DNA of 31,474 bases, taken from contig CAZJUG010000008.1 of NCBI GenBank assembly GCA_964549155.1, positions 1 to 31,474 on the forward strand, in the 5' to 3' direction. Positions within the stretch are counted from its first letter, which is position 1. Each line of letters begins with the position of its first letter. Both the position numbers and the translations under genes were made by a program. Below the pieces are notes generated by a model, which saw only the letters and a program-made list of their open reading frames with translations, was not told where the DNA came from and did no database searches. The DNA is from CAKZRD01 sp964549155 (GTDB lineage: Archaea > Nanobdellota > Nanobdellia > Pacearchaeales > GW2011-AR1). Below, piece by piece: positions 22,080 through 29,050 of this stretch.

Positions 22080-22184
22080 TTATTTTTTAGACTTTCTCGC
22101 CCTATTTCTAGCTCCGTTACCTCTTCCTTTTCCCTTCGTTCTCTGGTTCTTTCTCTTTCTTTTCTTTCCTCGTTTGCTTACCAT
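22080..22184 (-). CDS. Very basic mini-protein, 34 aa
   Basis: A 34-codon ORF starting MVSKRGKKRKRKNQRTKGKG and ending RARKSKK, over half Lys/Arg with Gly. Composition resembles ribosomal mini-proteins or RNA-binding tails, but I cannot assign a family. A weak GTGAG lies about 9 nt before the ATG. It is upstream of tRNA-Tyr on the same strand. The hydrophobic 61-aa ORF on the opposite strand is rejected as its shadow. Confidence 0.5.
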   Translation of the reverse strand: MVSKRGKKRKRKNQRTKGKGRGNGARNRARKSKK

Positions 22185-22208
22185 AACGGGCTCACTAAAA
22201 GGACATTT

Positions 22209-23003
22209 TTAAATCTTTGGAGAATCAATTTTGAACCCTTTTTTTAGACTAGCCCCAAGATGTTTAACTAAACTATATGTCCCTTCTCTATGTTCTTTTT
22301 CCATTTCACTTAATTTTTCATACATTAAAATCTGTCTCTTTTTTACTTCTTCTGCTAATTCTCTATGATTTGCATAATCTGAAGGTTTTACTGGCTCTCC
22401 AAATCCTAAGAAGTAATCCAATCTCCATCTTCTTGCTAACTCTTTCCAAGTCGTTTTACCTTGCCAAATATAAATATCTTCTGGCTTGAAAACATAAGGA
22501 GAGACAGGTACAATTTGTACTCCTTCCTTCTTAGCTATTCTAGCATGTAAATCCGAAACAATTTTTTCTTCAAGACTTCTTCCCCGATGTCTTTCTGTAG
22601 CTCCATCATTAGACATTAGGATAGAACTATTCTTTCCCAACCAAAATTTGACTTCTTCTAGAGACCATCTAAAATCTTCCTTACTTTTTATAGAAGAATC
22701 AAAAGGTATCTCTCCGAAAAGAGAATTAAGAATGGGATTTCTTTCAAATGCTCTATTGTTCATCAATCCATGAATATAATTCTCTTTATATGCCAAAAAC
22801 TGAGCAATTAATGGAGCATCTATTGAGCTAATATGATAATGAACAAAGATTGAGGTTTCTTTTGGAATATTTCCAACTACATGGAGATCAATAAATGATG
22901 CTCTTACAGCTCTAATAAGATTCCCTGCTAGGAACTGGGCTACCTTATTCGTCTTGCCAAGCTTAGCATACTTTTCATATGTTTCTTTCAGTTTTTGATC
23001 CAT
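22209..23003 (-). CDS. PlsC-like acyltransferase family protein
   Basis: A 264-aa protein with the acyltransferase H-x4-D motif in VHYHISSIDAPL (near residue 56-61), NNRAFERNPILNSLFGEIPFD (block II-like), SNDGATERHRGRS in place of the FPEGTRS block, and QIVPVSPYVF (block IV-like). No strong membrane helix. PlsC enzymes acylate lysophosphatidate in bacteria; a role in an archaeon with ether lipids is unclear and could be glycolipid or protein acylation. Monocistronic. Confidence 0.7.
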   Translation of the reverse strand: MDQKLKETYEKYAKLGKTNKVAQFLAGNLIRAVRASFIDLHVVGNIPKETSIFVHYHISSIDAPLIAQFLAYKENYIHGLMNNRAFERNPILNSLFGEIPFDSSIKSKEDFRWSLEEVKFWLGKNSSILMSNDGATERHRGRSLEEKIVSDLHARIAKKEGVQIVPVSPYVFKPEDIYIWQGKTTWKELARRWRLDYFLGFGEPVKPSDYANHRELAEEVKKRQILMYEKLSEMEKEHREGTYSLVKHLGASLKKGFKIDSPKI

Positions 23004-23060
23004 AGATACTATTATGAATAAGTCTTTTTAAGTCTTTACTCCTATAAAAAGGTAACAAAA

Positions 23061-23747
23061 CTAATTTCCAAAAACTAATCTGAAAACATTTTTTATATTC
23101 TTTCTGTATATTACTAGGGGAACTAAAGTATTCAAAATTAGGATAACTAATGAAACAGAAGAGATTAAGAAATTATTTACCATTATTCCTTTAGCCAAAA
23201 TTATAAAAAATATTATATTAATTGCATTTCCAAAAAAGCTAATCACAAAGAATTTTGGAAATTCTGTTCCTGTAAATGCTGCAGTTACTCCTGCCATATT
23301 TGAAGGGAAAAAATAAACAAAAGAAAGAAGAGTCATTAAAGGATATCGGTGTTCTTTCATGAGTTTATGCAATACATTTATTCTTGTTCCATTTATGCCT
23401 GCATATTCCTCAAATCCTTTTTCTCCTAGTTGTTTTGCAATGAAATACATGATAACTACTCCTAAAAGAATAGAAATAGAAACCATCAATAGGAGAATAT
23501 AAAAATCAAAAACAAAAAGTCCTGCAAGGGCAATTAGATTTACTGGGAGAGTTGTAGCGACTGCAATAGTCATTATTCCAAAAAAGACTAATTTTGAAAA
23601 ATAGGGGTTCGCTTTCAAAAATCCCTCAACCGCAGTTTGATCTATATCAAAGATTCCTAATGAAATGGAAAAGAGAGTAGATAAAATAAGAAATACTAAG
23701 AATATCCAAAACTTCAGCTTGGAGGCACTTACCCGCTTTTTTTTCAT
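23061..23747 (-). CDS. TVP38/TMEM64 (VTT/DedA-superfamily) membrane protein
   Basis: A 228-aa protein with about six hydrophobic helices. The VTT core is visible: TLPVNLIALAGLFVFDFY, a re-entrant-loop region, then FEEYAGINGTRINVLHKLMKEHRYPLMTLLSFVYFFPSNMAGVTAAFTGTEFPKF, equivalent to the F..R..P..P...N..AG block. VTT proteins are lipid scramblases or transporters. TATA GTTATAAAC lies about 24 nt before the ATG. Confidence 0.85.
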   Translation of the reverse strand: MKKKRVSASKLKFWIFLVFLILSTLFSISLGIFDIDQTAVEGFLKANPYFSKLVFFGIMTIAVATTLPVNLIALAGLFVFDFYILLLMVSISILLGVVIMYFIAKQLGEKGFEEYAGINGTRINVLHKLMKEHRYPLMTLLSFVYFFPSNMAGVTAAFTGTEFPKFFVISFFGNAINIIFFIILAKGIMVNNFLISSVSLVILILNTLVPLVIYRKNIKNVFRLVFGN

Positions 23748-23792
23748 ACATAAATATCATTTCAGGGGTTTATAACTCTTTTTTATCCAAGG

Positions 23793-23854
23793 AGTTAGTC
23801 ATAACCTTCCTTTAGGGAGGATGTGATTACAAAATACTTCAGTAGTCACTAACT
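23793..23854. ncRNA. Candidate three-way-junction RNA, strand uncertain
   Basis: A 62-nt block between two minus-strand genes. AGTTAGT (23793-23799) pairs with ACTAACT (23848-23854). Inside are CCTTCC-TTTA-GGGAGG (23805-23820), extended by CAT/ATG across an AA bulge, and TGATTAC/GTAGTCA (23824-23830 with 23842-23848). It may be part of the 3' UTR of the cold-shock gene, a regulatory leader or a free RNA. No T-loop, so not a tRNA. Confidence 0.4.
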
Positions 23855-23885
23855 AAAAAATTCAAAAATCATTTACTAAAAAAAT

Positions 23886-24077
23886 TTAGTTCTTTGTTAC
23901 ATTAACTGCCTTAAGGCCTCTGTCGCCTTGCTCTGCATCAAATGTAACTGAATCATCTTGATCAATAACTGCATCTCCCTTGATACCTGAACTATGCACA
24001 AAATATTCTTTCTTGTCTTCGCCAATAATAAAACCAAAACCCTTCATACTATTGTAAAATTTTACTGTTCCTTTCAT
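23886..24077 (-). CDS. Cold-shock domain protein
   Basis: A 63-aa CSD protein: MKGTVKFYNSMKGFGFI with RNP1 (KGFGFI), RNP2 YFVHSSG, and DSVTFDAEQGDRGLKAVNV. It binds single-stranded RNA/DNA as a chaperone. The start at 24077 is set by AGGAGG 5 nt before the ATG; the longer frame to 24107 lacks this. CSPs are uncommon in archaea but frequent in DPANN and some others. It follows the RGG/zinc protein gene by 36 nt on the same strand, suggesting an RNA-binding operon. Confidence 0.93.
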   Translation of the reverse strand: MKGTVKFYNSMKGFGFIIGEDKKEYFVHSSGIKGDAVIDQDDSVTFDAEQGDRGLKAVNVTKN

Positions 24078-24113
24078 TTTTCCTCCTATGTATTTAAATA
24101 ATTTCAAAAAGAA

Positions 24114-24581
24114 TTATTCTTCTCCTTCAGAATCTTCTTCCTCTTCAGAAGAATCATCATCATCATCTTCTGCTAAGTTCTCTAAAATATAAAGAATCTT
24201 ATCAACCTTTGTTTCAAGTTCTTTGAATTGAGCAACAGAAACTCCTCCTGAAGTCCCTCCAGAACTTCCTCTTTCACTTCTCGAATCAGAATGTCTGTTT
24301 CCTTGTGCTTCAAAACAATTACTACATAAAACAGGCTTATCTCCACTTGGTTTAAACGGAACCCTACACTCACTCTTACATTTATCACAGATAGCATCAT
24401 GCATTTCAGTTCTTTGTCTACCGCCTCCAAAACTTCCCCCACGATTACCGCCAAAACTTCTTCTTCGATCTCCTCCAAAACTTCTTCCACCTCTTCCACC
24501 GCCGAAACTTCTTCCACCACGGCTATCTCTATCGAATCCTCCTCGGGAATTTTCTCTATCGTTTCTGTCTCTGAATGCCAT
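24114..24581 (-). CDS. RGG-box zinc-ribbon protein
   Basis: A 155-aa protein in three parts. Residues 1-58 are an RGG/Gly-Ser-Phe-rich low-complexity segment (GGRSFGGGRGGRSFGG). Residues about 60-93 are a Cys4 zinc ribbon (CDKC...CSNC) within DAICDKCKSECRVPFKPSGDKP, a widespread small module in DPANN and CPR proteins. Then a Ser/Gly linker, a short helix (QFKELETKVDKILYILENL) and an extreme acidic tail (Asp/Glu run). Likely RNA-binding; the RGG and acidic ends could promote self-association. Upstream of the cold-shock gene. Confidence 0.82.
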   Translation of the reverse strand: MAFRDRNDRENSRGGFDRDSRGGRSFGGGRGGRSFGGDRRRSFGGNRGGSFGGGRQRTEMHDAICDKCKSECRVPFKPSGDKPVLCSNCFEAQGNRHSDSRSERGSSGGTSGGVSVAQFKELETKVDKILYILENLAEDDDDDSSEEEEDSEGEE

Positions 24582-24611
24582 AATAATTTATCAAAAAGAG
24601 GGCTTATAAGG

Positions 24612-24872
24612 CTATGTATTCAAGGAATTCCTAAACCAAGCCAGCTTATCCCACTTTGGGAGTTGTTTCACAAAATATTCAGCCTTACAAGCATCTACCT
24701 TATTTGAACATTCTTTAGCTCTCAAAAGCTTTCTAAATCCCTTTCTAGCGACATATTTACTTCCCTTCCCCTTCAAATGAGTTTCCATCCTCTTATCTAG
24801 GTCATTTGTGATGCCTGTATAAAAAGAACCATCGCAACACTCAATTATATAAACAAACCACTTCTTTTCCAT
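24612..24872 (-). CDS. GIY-YIG nuclease-family protein (YhbQ/UPF0213-like)
   Basis: An 86-aa single GIY-YIG domain: VYIIECCDGSFYTGITNDLDKRMETHLKGKGSKYVARK, with the Y-I-I...Y-T-G pair and Arg in the following helix, and a catalytic-type Glu in CKAEYFVKQLPKWDKLAW. Stand-alone members such as YhbQ act in DNA repair or are uncharacterised. Separate transcription unit; the next gene upstream is divergent. Confidence 0.92.
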   Translation of the reverse strand: MEKKWFVYIIECCDGSFYTGITNDLDKRMETHLKGKGSKYVARKGFRKLLRAKECSNKVDACKAEYFVKQLPKWDKLAWFRNSLNT

Positions 24873-24922
24873 AGGAATAATAAAAGATTAAACCTTTTAA
24901 ACTTGTTTTACAAATAAAATAC

Positions 24923-25051
24923 ATGAACATTTTATGTGCTGCGATGGGTGTATTGGATATTTTAGCTGGAATTTTAATCTACTTTTATGCTCCCGCTTGG
25001 TTCATTGTTAGCATTTTGCTAATCGTCAAGGGAGTAATCAGCTTTCTTTAG
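24923..25051 (+). CDS. Small membrane protein, 42 aa
   Basis: ATG 24923 to TAG 25051 encodes a protein with two hydrophobic helices (MNILCAAMGVLDILAGILIY, then APAWFIVSILLIVKGVISFL) separated by a short turn. Conserved-looking small residues (AAMGVLDILAG) fit a hairpin membrane insertion. It converges with, and overlaps by 33 nt, the YgiQ gene on the other strand. Too short for usual gene callers; composition is strongly protein-like. Confidence 0.6.
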   Translation: MNILCAAMGVLDILAGILIYFYAPAWFIVSILLIVKGVISFL

Positions 25052-26569
25052 GTCTCTTTTCCAATCATCCAAACCTAGAATTCTCTTTTGGTCTTTTTTA
25101 TCCTTGTAAGATTTTGGGACATAAATTGGTTTTTTTGTCTTCGGATCTAAACCAGTATAATACATACAGGTGGAAACAGTCATTGGTGTCGGAGTAAATA
25201 TCTGAACTGCCTCAGAATTTTTTAGTTTTCTTCTCTTTATTGCTAATTCTTTAGCATCCTCCATTGTTGACCCTGGATGTGCGACCAAGAAATAGTATGA
25301 AAGCTCTCCACAATTCAATCTATTAAATCTCTTTATGAATTCATCTAAGTTCCCAAGGTCTTTGTTCATTGCTTTCAAGACGGACGGACTGACATGCTCC
25401 GGAGCAATTTTCAATGTTCCTGAAATGAAGGGCTTCAATTCCTTAAGATACTCATCATTAGCCAAATCAAATCTTATCCCACTCCGAACAAATACATTTT
25501 TTACTCCGGGAATTTTTCTTACTTTCTTCATTAGCTCAATCAATTTAGATTGAGTTCTGTTCAACTTTTTACAACGAATGCAATCTCCTTCACAAAGCCT
25601 ACAATCCATTCCGTACATGTTAGCCGAAGGACCTCCCAAGTCGTCGATATTTCCCCTAAAATTTGGCAAACCTGTAATATATTTAATTTCTCTTAATATG
25701 GAATCCTCAGAACGAGAAACAATTTTTCCATCAGACATTAGTTTCAATGAACAGAAATTACATCCTCCGATACAACCCCTATGTGTAACCACACTAAATT
25801 CAAATCCCTTCAAATAGTCTACATTAATCTTTCTAGTAAATGGAAGTTCGTAATAAGAATCTAATTCCTTAGAAGTATAAACTGGAAATTTATATTGTAA
25901 AACATAAAAAGTATCTGTCTTCTGTGCAAGATTTTTCGTTCCTGAAAGCAAGTTTTGCATATCGCAAAATTTTTCCTTAGATTCTAAAATTTCTTCATGG
26001 CTAGGCATTAGAATAAAATCTTCAGGGAGTTTCTTTCCACGAATACAAGTTCCTTCAATACCATATAAATCTTTTTTGCATGAGATTCTCTTTGCAACTT
26101 CCAAGATTTGTTTTTCCCCATAACCATACACAAGAATGTCTGCTCGAGATTCTAACAATATAGACCTCCTAATAGAATCCTGCCAATAGTCATAATGACT
26201 AAATCTCCTCAATGAACTTTCAATTCCCCCCAAAACCATTTTCGAATCCTTGAAATATTTTCTAACCCAATTACTATAAACCAGAACTGCTCTATCTGGA
26301 ACCTCTTGAACATATTTCATATCTTCTTTTTCTGCTCTGCTCTTCTTAAGAGCGGTATAATTTCTCAACATCGAATCAATACTCCCCGAACTAATCCCAA
26401 AAAACAATTTCGGTTTACCAAGTTTCATTATGTCTTCCTCTTTTTTCGGAACCTCTATAACTCCTACAGAATATCCTTCTTTCTCTAAAAGTCTCTTTAG
26501 AATCGCAATTCCACACAACGGAGAGTCACAATATCTTTCTCCCATGATAAAGATTACATCGTATTCCAT
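25019..26569 (-). CDS. YgiQ-family radical SAM protein
   Basis: A 516-aa protein of the YgiQ/UPF0313 family. The N-terminal about 250 residues form a B12-binding-like domain (FIMGERYCDSPLCGIAILKRLLE). The radical SAM cluster motif CIGGCNFC (C-x3-C-x2-C) is near residue 270, followed by a second Cys cluster MDCRLCEGDCIRCKKL that could bind another cluster. GTLKIAPEHVSPSVLKAMNK and TPTPMTVSTCMYYTGLDPKTKKPIYVPK are family signatures. The reaction is unknown. Monocistronic. Confidence 0.93.
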   Translation of the reverse strand: MEYDVIFIMGERYCDSPLCGIAILKRLLEKEGYSVGVIEVPKKEEDIMKLGKPKLFFGISSGSIDSMLRNYTALKKSRAEKEDMKYVQEVPDRAVLVYSNWVRKYFKDSKMVLGGIESSLRRFSHYDYWQDSIRRSILLESRADILVYGYGEKQILEVAKRISCKKDLYGIEGTCIRGKKLPEDFILMPSHEEILESKEKFCDMQNLLSGTKNLAQKTDTFYVLQYKFPVYTSKELDSYYELPFTRKINVDYLKGFEFSVVTHRGCIGGCNFCSLKLMSDGKIVSRSEDSILREIKYITGLPNFRGNIDDLGGPSANMYGMDCRLCEGDCIRCKKLNRTQSKLIELMKKVRKIPGVKNVFVRSGIRFDLANDEYLKELKPFISGTLKIAPEHVSPSVLKAMNKDLGNLDEFIKRFNRLNCGELSYYFLVAHPGSTMEDAKELAIKRRKLKNSEAVQIFTPTPMTVSTCMYYTGLDPKTKKPIYVPKSYKDKKDQKRILGLDDWKRDLKKADYSLDD

Positions 26570-26680
26570 AGTAGGATATATTCATTTAGCTTTTAAATAA
26601 GTATGCTGGATTGTGTTATTGCCGAAGTTCGGATGAACTAGAAAAAGAAATTAAATCAAGAGAAAAAGGAAATTTTAGGG

Positions 26681-26926
26681 CTATCTTAACTTTTTCCTTT
26701 TCCTTCTGAAGCACTCTAATTTTGTTTTATTACAATTTATTTCTTCATAAATAACTCTGTAATGGAAGGTTTTGCCCCTAAATTTCATTTCAAAATGTGG
26801 TGGTCGAGAAACAGGACTTGGACAATTTTTTCCGAATTCTCTTTTTACCCATCCAGGAACTTTATTCCATTCTAGTCTTTTCCATTCATTGTTCGTATTA
26901 AAAAATAGATTCTTTAAAAAACCCAT
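26681..26926 (-). CDS. Conserved-looking small hypothetical protein, 81 aa
   Basis: An 81-aa basic protein from MGFLKNLFF. It has Trp-rich WKRLEWNKVPGWVKREFGKNCP and FEMKFRGKTFHYRVIYEE, then a Lys/Arg tail. The start at 26926 is chosen because a TATA-like TTATTTAAATA (minus, about 26946-26956) lies about 25 nt upstream. No family identified; the beta-strand FEMKFRGKTFHYRVIY suggests a small RNA-binding fold. A structured RNA candidate lies directly upstream. Confidence 0.6.
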   Translation of the reverse strand: MGFLKNLFFNTNNEWKRLEWNKVPGWVKREFGKNCPSPVSRPPHFEMKFRGKTFHYRVIYEEINCNKTKLECFRRKRKKLR

Positions 26927-26970
26927 AATAAATCTTGAAACTAGATATTTAAATAACTTCCTAAAGAATA

Positions 26971-27043
26971 TAAAAGGGAGAATAGACGAATCTGCTCTCC
27001 CATATTTGACCGAAGTCAAATAATCCAACCGAAGTTGAGCAGA
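26971..27043 (-). ncRNA. Candidate structured small RNA downstream of aspS, with own TATA box
   Basis: On the minus strand, TTTTAAAA (27063-27070) lies about 24 nt before 27043. From there: closing stem TCTGCTC/GAGCAGA (27043-27037 with 26997-26991); hairpin CAAC-TTCG-GTTG (27037-27026); hairpin TATTTGAC-TTCG-GTCAAATA (27022-27003). Both loops are cUUCGg. The 3' strand of the closing stem also lies inside an alternative hairpin GGGAGA/TCTCCC (27001-26996 with 26981-26976) followed by TTTTA, a terminator-like end. Mutually exclusive folds resemble riboswitch architecture. Transcription is unproven. Confidence 0.5.
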
Positions 27044-27060
27044 ATAGATAGTTATTCGTT

Positions 27061-27071
27061 GTTTTTAAAAG
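27061..27071 (-). promoter_or_regulatory. TATA-like box before the structured RNA
   Basis: CTTTTAAAAAC on the minus strand begins 4 nt beyond the aspS stop codon and is placed about 24 nt upstream of the predicted RNA 5' end at 27043. It has no protein gene at the corresponding distance. Confidence 0.4.
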
Positions 27072-27074
27072 TTT

Positions 27075-28286
27075 CTAGGGAGTCAATCTCTTTGGGTCTC
27101 TTGGGAATAAAACTCCTTTTTTGACGTTATCGGAATTCGCTAATAGAGCTGTTAATCTATTCAGTCCGATGCAAAAACCCCCGTGCGGAGGGATTCCACA
27201 TTTGAATGCGTCCAAGTAGGACTGAAACCTAGACGAATCAATTCCTCTTTGTTGCATGTTTGAAACAAGCTGTTTATAATCATGGATTCTCTGTCCCCCT
27301 GTCGATATTTCTTGTCCGCGATAAATAAGTTTGAAGCTTCGGGTTCTCCCGTTTTCTCCAGGCATTATATAAAAATTTGCTGTTTCATTCGGAAATCCGT
27401 AAACAAATAAAAAATCAGAATCATGTTTTTGTTTTGCAATTTCACCAAGTGCTCTTTTGTCTTCACCGCTTAACCTTCCGCCCACTCCCAGATTACTAAT
27501 TTTTATTGCTTCATCATAGTTCATTCTGGGAAATGTAGTATCAGTGGAGGGTATAATAGTTAGTCCTTTAAATAAAGACTCTAAAATATCCATAACCTCC
27601 TGTTCATTTCTTATGAATCCCAGCTCTGCATCTAAGGAAGTAAATTCATTAACATGCCTTGATGTGGCATAGTTTTCCGCCCTAAAGCAAGGACCTACTT
27701 CAAAAACTCTTTCAAATGCAGTCATGAGCATTTGATGGTATAATTGCGGAGACTGTGATAAGAATGCAGGGCTTCCAAAATAATCTACTTTAAATAAACT
27801 TGCACCACCTTCTGTTCCAGAGGCTACAATCTTTGGGGTCTTCACTTCTGTAAATCCATTTCTATGTAAAGCGAAGGAAAGTTGTCTTATTAATTCAGAT
27901 TGTGTTGTGAATATATATTGATTTGCTGCTAATTTTAAACTTGCTGCTCGCTGATTTAACATTGTATCGATTGAAGAATGTTTATCTTGCATGGAAAAGC
28001 CAACCTCTCCAGAGGACAAGACCTCAACATTTTTAGCTAGGACTTCAAGTCCACCATATCTACTCTTGGGTTGTTCAACAACTGTCCCAATGACACCAAC
28101 AACGTCTTCTTGTCCAAGCGGTTTATTATATATTTCATTTGGAAGAACTACTTGTGCGGTGTCTGTTCTGTCTTGCAGGAATAGAAATCTAAATTGCTTA
28201 AATGCTCTAATATTTGTCACATGTCCTGCTAAATATGCATCGCTATTTTTTCTCCCAGAAAGCTGACTTATAAGGGTCCGTTCCAT
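27075..28286 (-). CDS. aspS: Aspartyl-tRNA synthetase, archaeal type
   Basis: A class IIb synthetase, 403 aa from ATG 28286 (GTG 28292 is the alternative). An N-terminal OB-fold anticodon-binding domain (residues about 15-100) precedes the catalytic domain: EGGASLFKVDYFGSPAFLSQSPQLYHQML (flipping-loop region), motif 2 FRAENYATSRHVNEFTSLDAELGF, and motif 3 GLNRL...GVLFPRDPKRLTP. Asn stands where Glu or Asp is usual before the motif 3 Arg. Whether it is discriminating for tRNA-Asp cannot be judged here; no gatCAB genes are in view. A TATA box 26 nt before 28286 supports the start. Confidence 0.94.
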   Translation of the reverse strand: MERTLISQLSGRKNSDAYLAGHVTNIRAFKQFRFLFLQDRTDTAQVVLPNEIYNKPLGQEDVVGVIGTVVEQPKSRYGGLEVLAKNVEVLSSGEVGFSMQDKHSSIDTMLNQRAASLKLAANQYIFTTQSELIRQLSFALHRNGFTEVKTPKIVASGTEGGASLFKVDYFGSPAFLSQSPQLYHQMLMTAFERVFEVGPCFRAENYATSRHVNEFTSLDAELGFIRNEQEVMDILESLFKGLTIIPSTDTTFPRMNYDEAIKISNLGVGGRLSGEDKRALGEIAKQKHDSDFLFVYGFPNETANFYIMPGENGRTRSFKLIYRGQEISTGGQRIHDYKQLVSNMQQRGIDSSRFQSYLDAFKCGIPPHGGFCIGLNRLTALLANSDNVKKGVLFPRDPKRLTP

Positions 28287-28307
28287 AACCACTTTAGAAT
28301 GATTGCA

Positions 28308-28973
28308 TTATATAAATTTATGGGAGAGGGTTTTACCAGGCAATACTTCAAGTTCGTCTAGGGCAAAAATAAACAAACTGCCTGGTCCAAATACCCTTAT
28401 TTCTTCGTTGTCAATAAAAACACCAGCATCTTCAGGTAATGCAATGACATTATTATTTGTTTGTTTTTTATAATCTAAAATTTTTTGTTTATCTTCTTCC
28501 TTATAATGGCAAAATACGGAAAAATTGTATATGGCAGACAATGCAGTCTCGTCTTCTAACAAAACCTCATTTTTGCTTTTTGATGTCTTTATATCCATGC
28601 CAAGGATGATTGCTCCAGCACTACCACCATATAAGATTCCATTATTTTCAATATAATTTTTTAATAGTTTTAGTGTGCCACTTTCTTTTAATCCCTTGAG
28701 GAGTGAATAAGTATTTCCTCCGCCAATATAAATTGCAGAGAATTTGGACAGGTCAAGCGTGCAAAGCTCATCAAAGCTTTCAATCATTCGGAAGTTGCTA
28801 AAGTCAAGGGGTTTAAAATTGGAGATAATCCATTCCCTGCAAGAGTCAAAGGGTGCTTTTCTTGCCAGGGGTACATACAAAACAGGCTTTGTCTTATCGA
28901 TTGTATCTAAAAAGGCTAAGTCGGTCTGTTTAGACTTCTCCCCTGATCCACCTCCAGATAAGAATATTCTCAT
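28308..28973 (-). CDS. Peptidase S51 (dipeptidase E)-like protein
   Basis: A 221-aa protein of the S51 family, class I glutamine-amidotransferase fold. AIYIGGGNTYSLLKGLKE (near residue 80) and GILYGGSAGAIILGMDI, with the nucleophile elbow Gly-Ser-Ala-Gly-Ala near residue 118, are family hallmarks; the His of FCHYKEED near residue 152 is likely the catalytic base. Members cleave Asp-X dipeptides or act as cyanophycinases. The stop lies just before the aspS promoter region on the same strand. Confidence 0.85.
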   Translation of the reverse strand: MRIFLSGGGSGEKSKQTDLAFLDTIDKTKPVLYVPLARKAPFDSCREWIISNFKPLDFSNFRMIESFDELCTLDLSKFSAIYIGGGNTYSLLKGLKESGTLKLLKNYIENNGILYGGSAGAIILGMDIKTSKSKNEVLLEDETALSAIYNFSVFCHYKEEDKQKILDYKKQTNNNVIALPEDAGVFIDNEEIRVFGPGSLFIFALDELEVLPGKTLSHKFI

Positions 28974-29050
28974 GGATTTCAGATGTTTATCTTGTTTTTA
29001 ATTCTTTCTAAAAGAGATAACTTAATAAATTGTTTAATATGGTTTGTAAT

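Noticed and set aside
22027..22212. 61-aa hydrophobic plus-strand ORF
   Set aside because: It begins inside tRNA-Tyr antisense and is the shadow of the Lys/Arg-rich minus-strand mini-gene; Leu/Phe/Pro-rich content is the mirror of AAG/AGA codons.
23820..23835. Anti-Shine-Dalgarno-like CACATCCTCCC on the minus strand as a 16S rRNA fragment
   Set aside because: Short, imperfect match to GATCACCTCCT, fully explained by the hairpin; flanks are not rRNA-like.
23793..23854. Three-way junction as a tRNA-like molecule
   Set aside because: 7-bp closing stem and an adjacent arm mimic acceptor plus T-arm, but the loop lacks any TTCRANY-type T-loop and there is no D- or anticodon arm.
24182..24520. 112-aa Val/Glu-rich minus-strand ORF
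   Set aside because: Frame-shifted shadow of the RGG/zinc protein; its repetitiveness derives from the RGG codons.
26600..26700. Possible micro-gene with TATA (ATG CTG GAT TGT ...) between ygiQ and the 81-aa gene
   Set aside because: Only 12 codons before a stop; a longer protein needs a frameshift and has no supporting signal.
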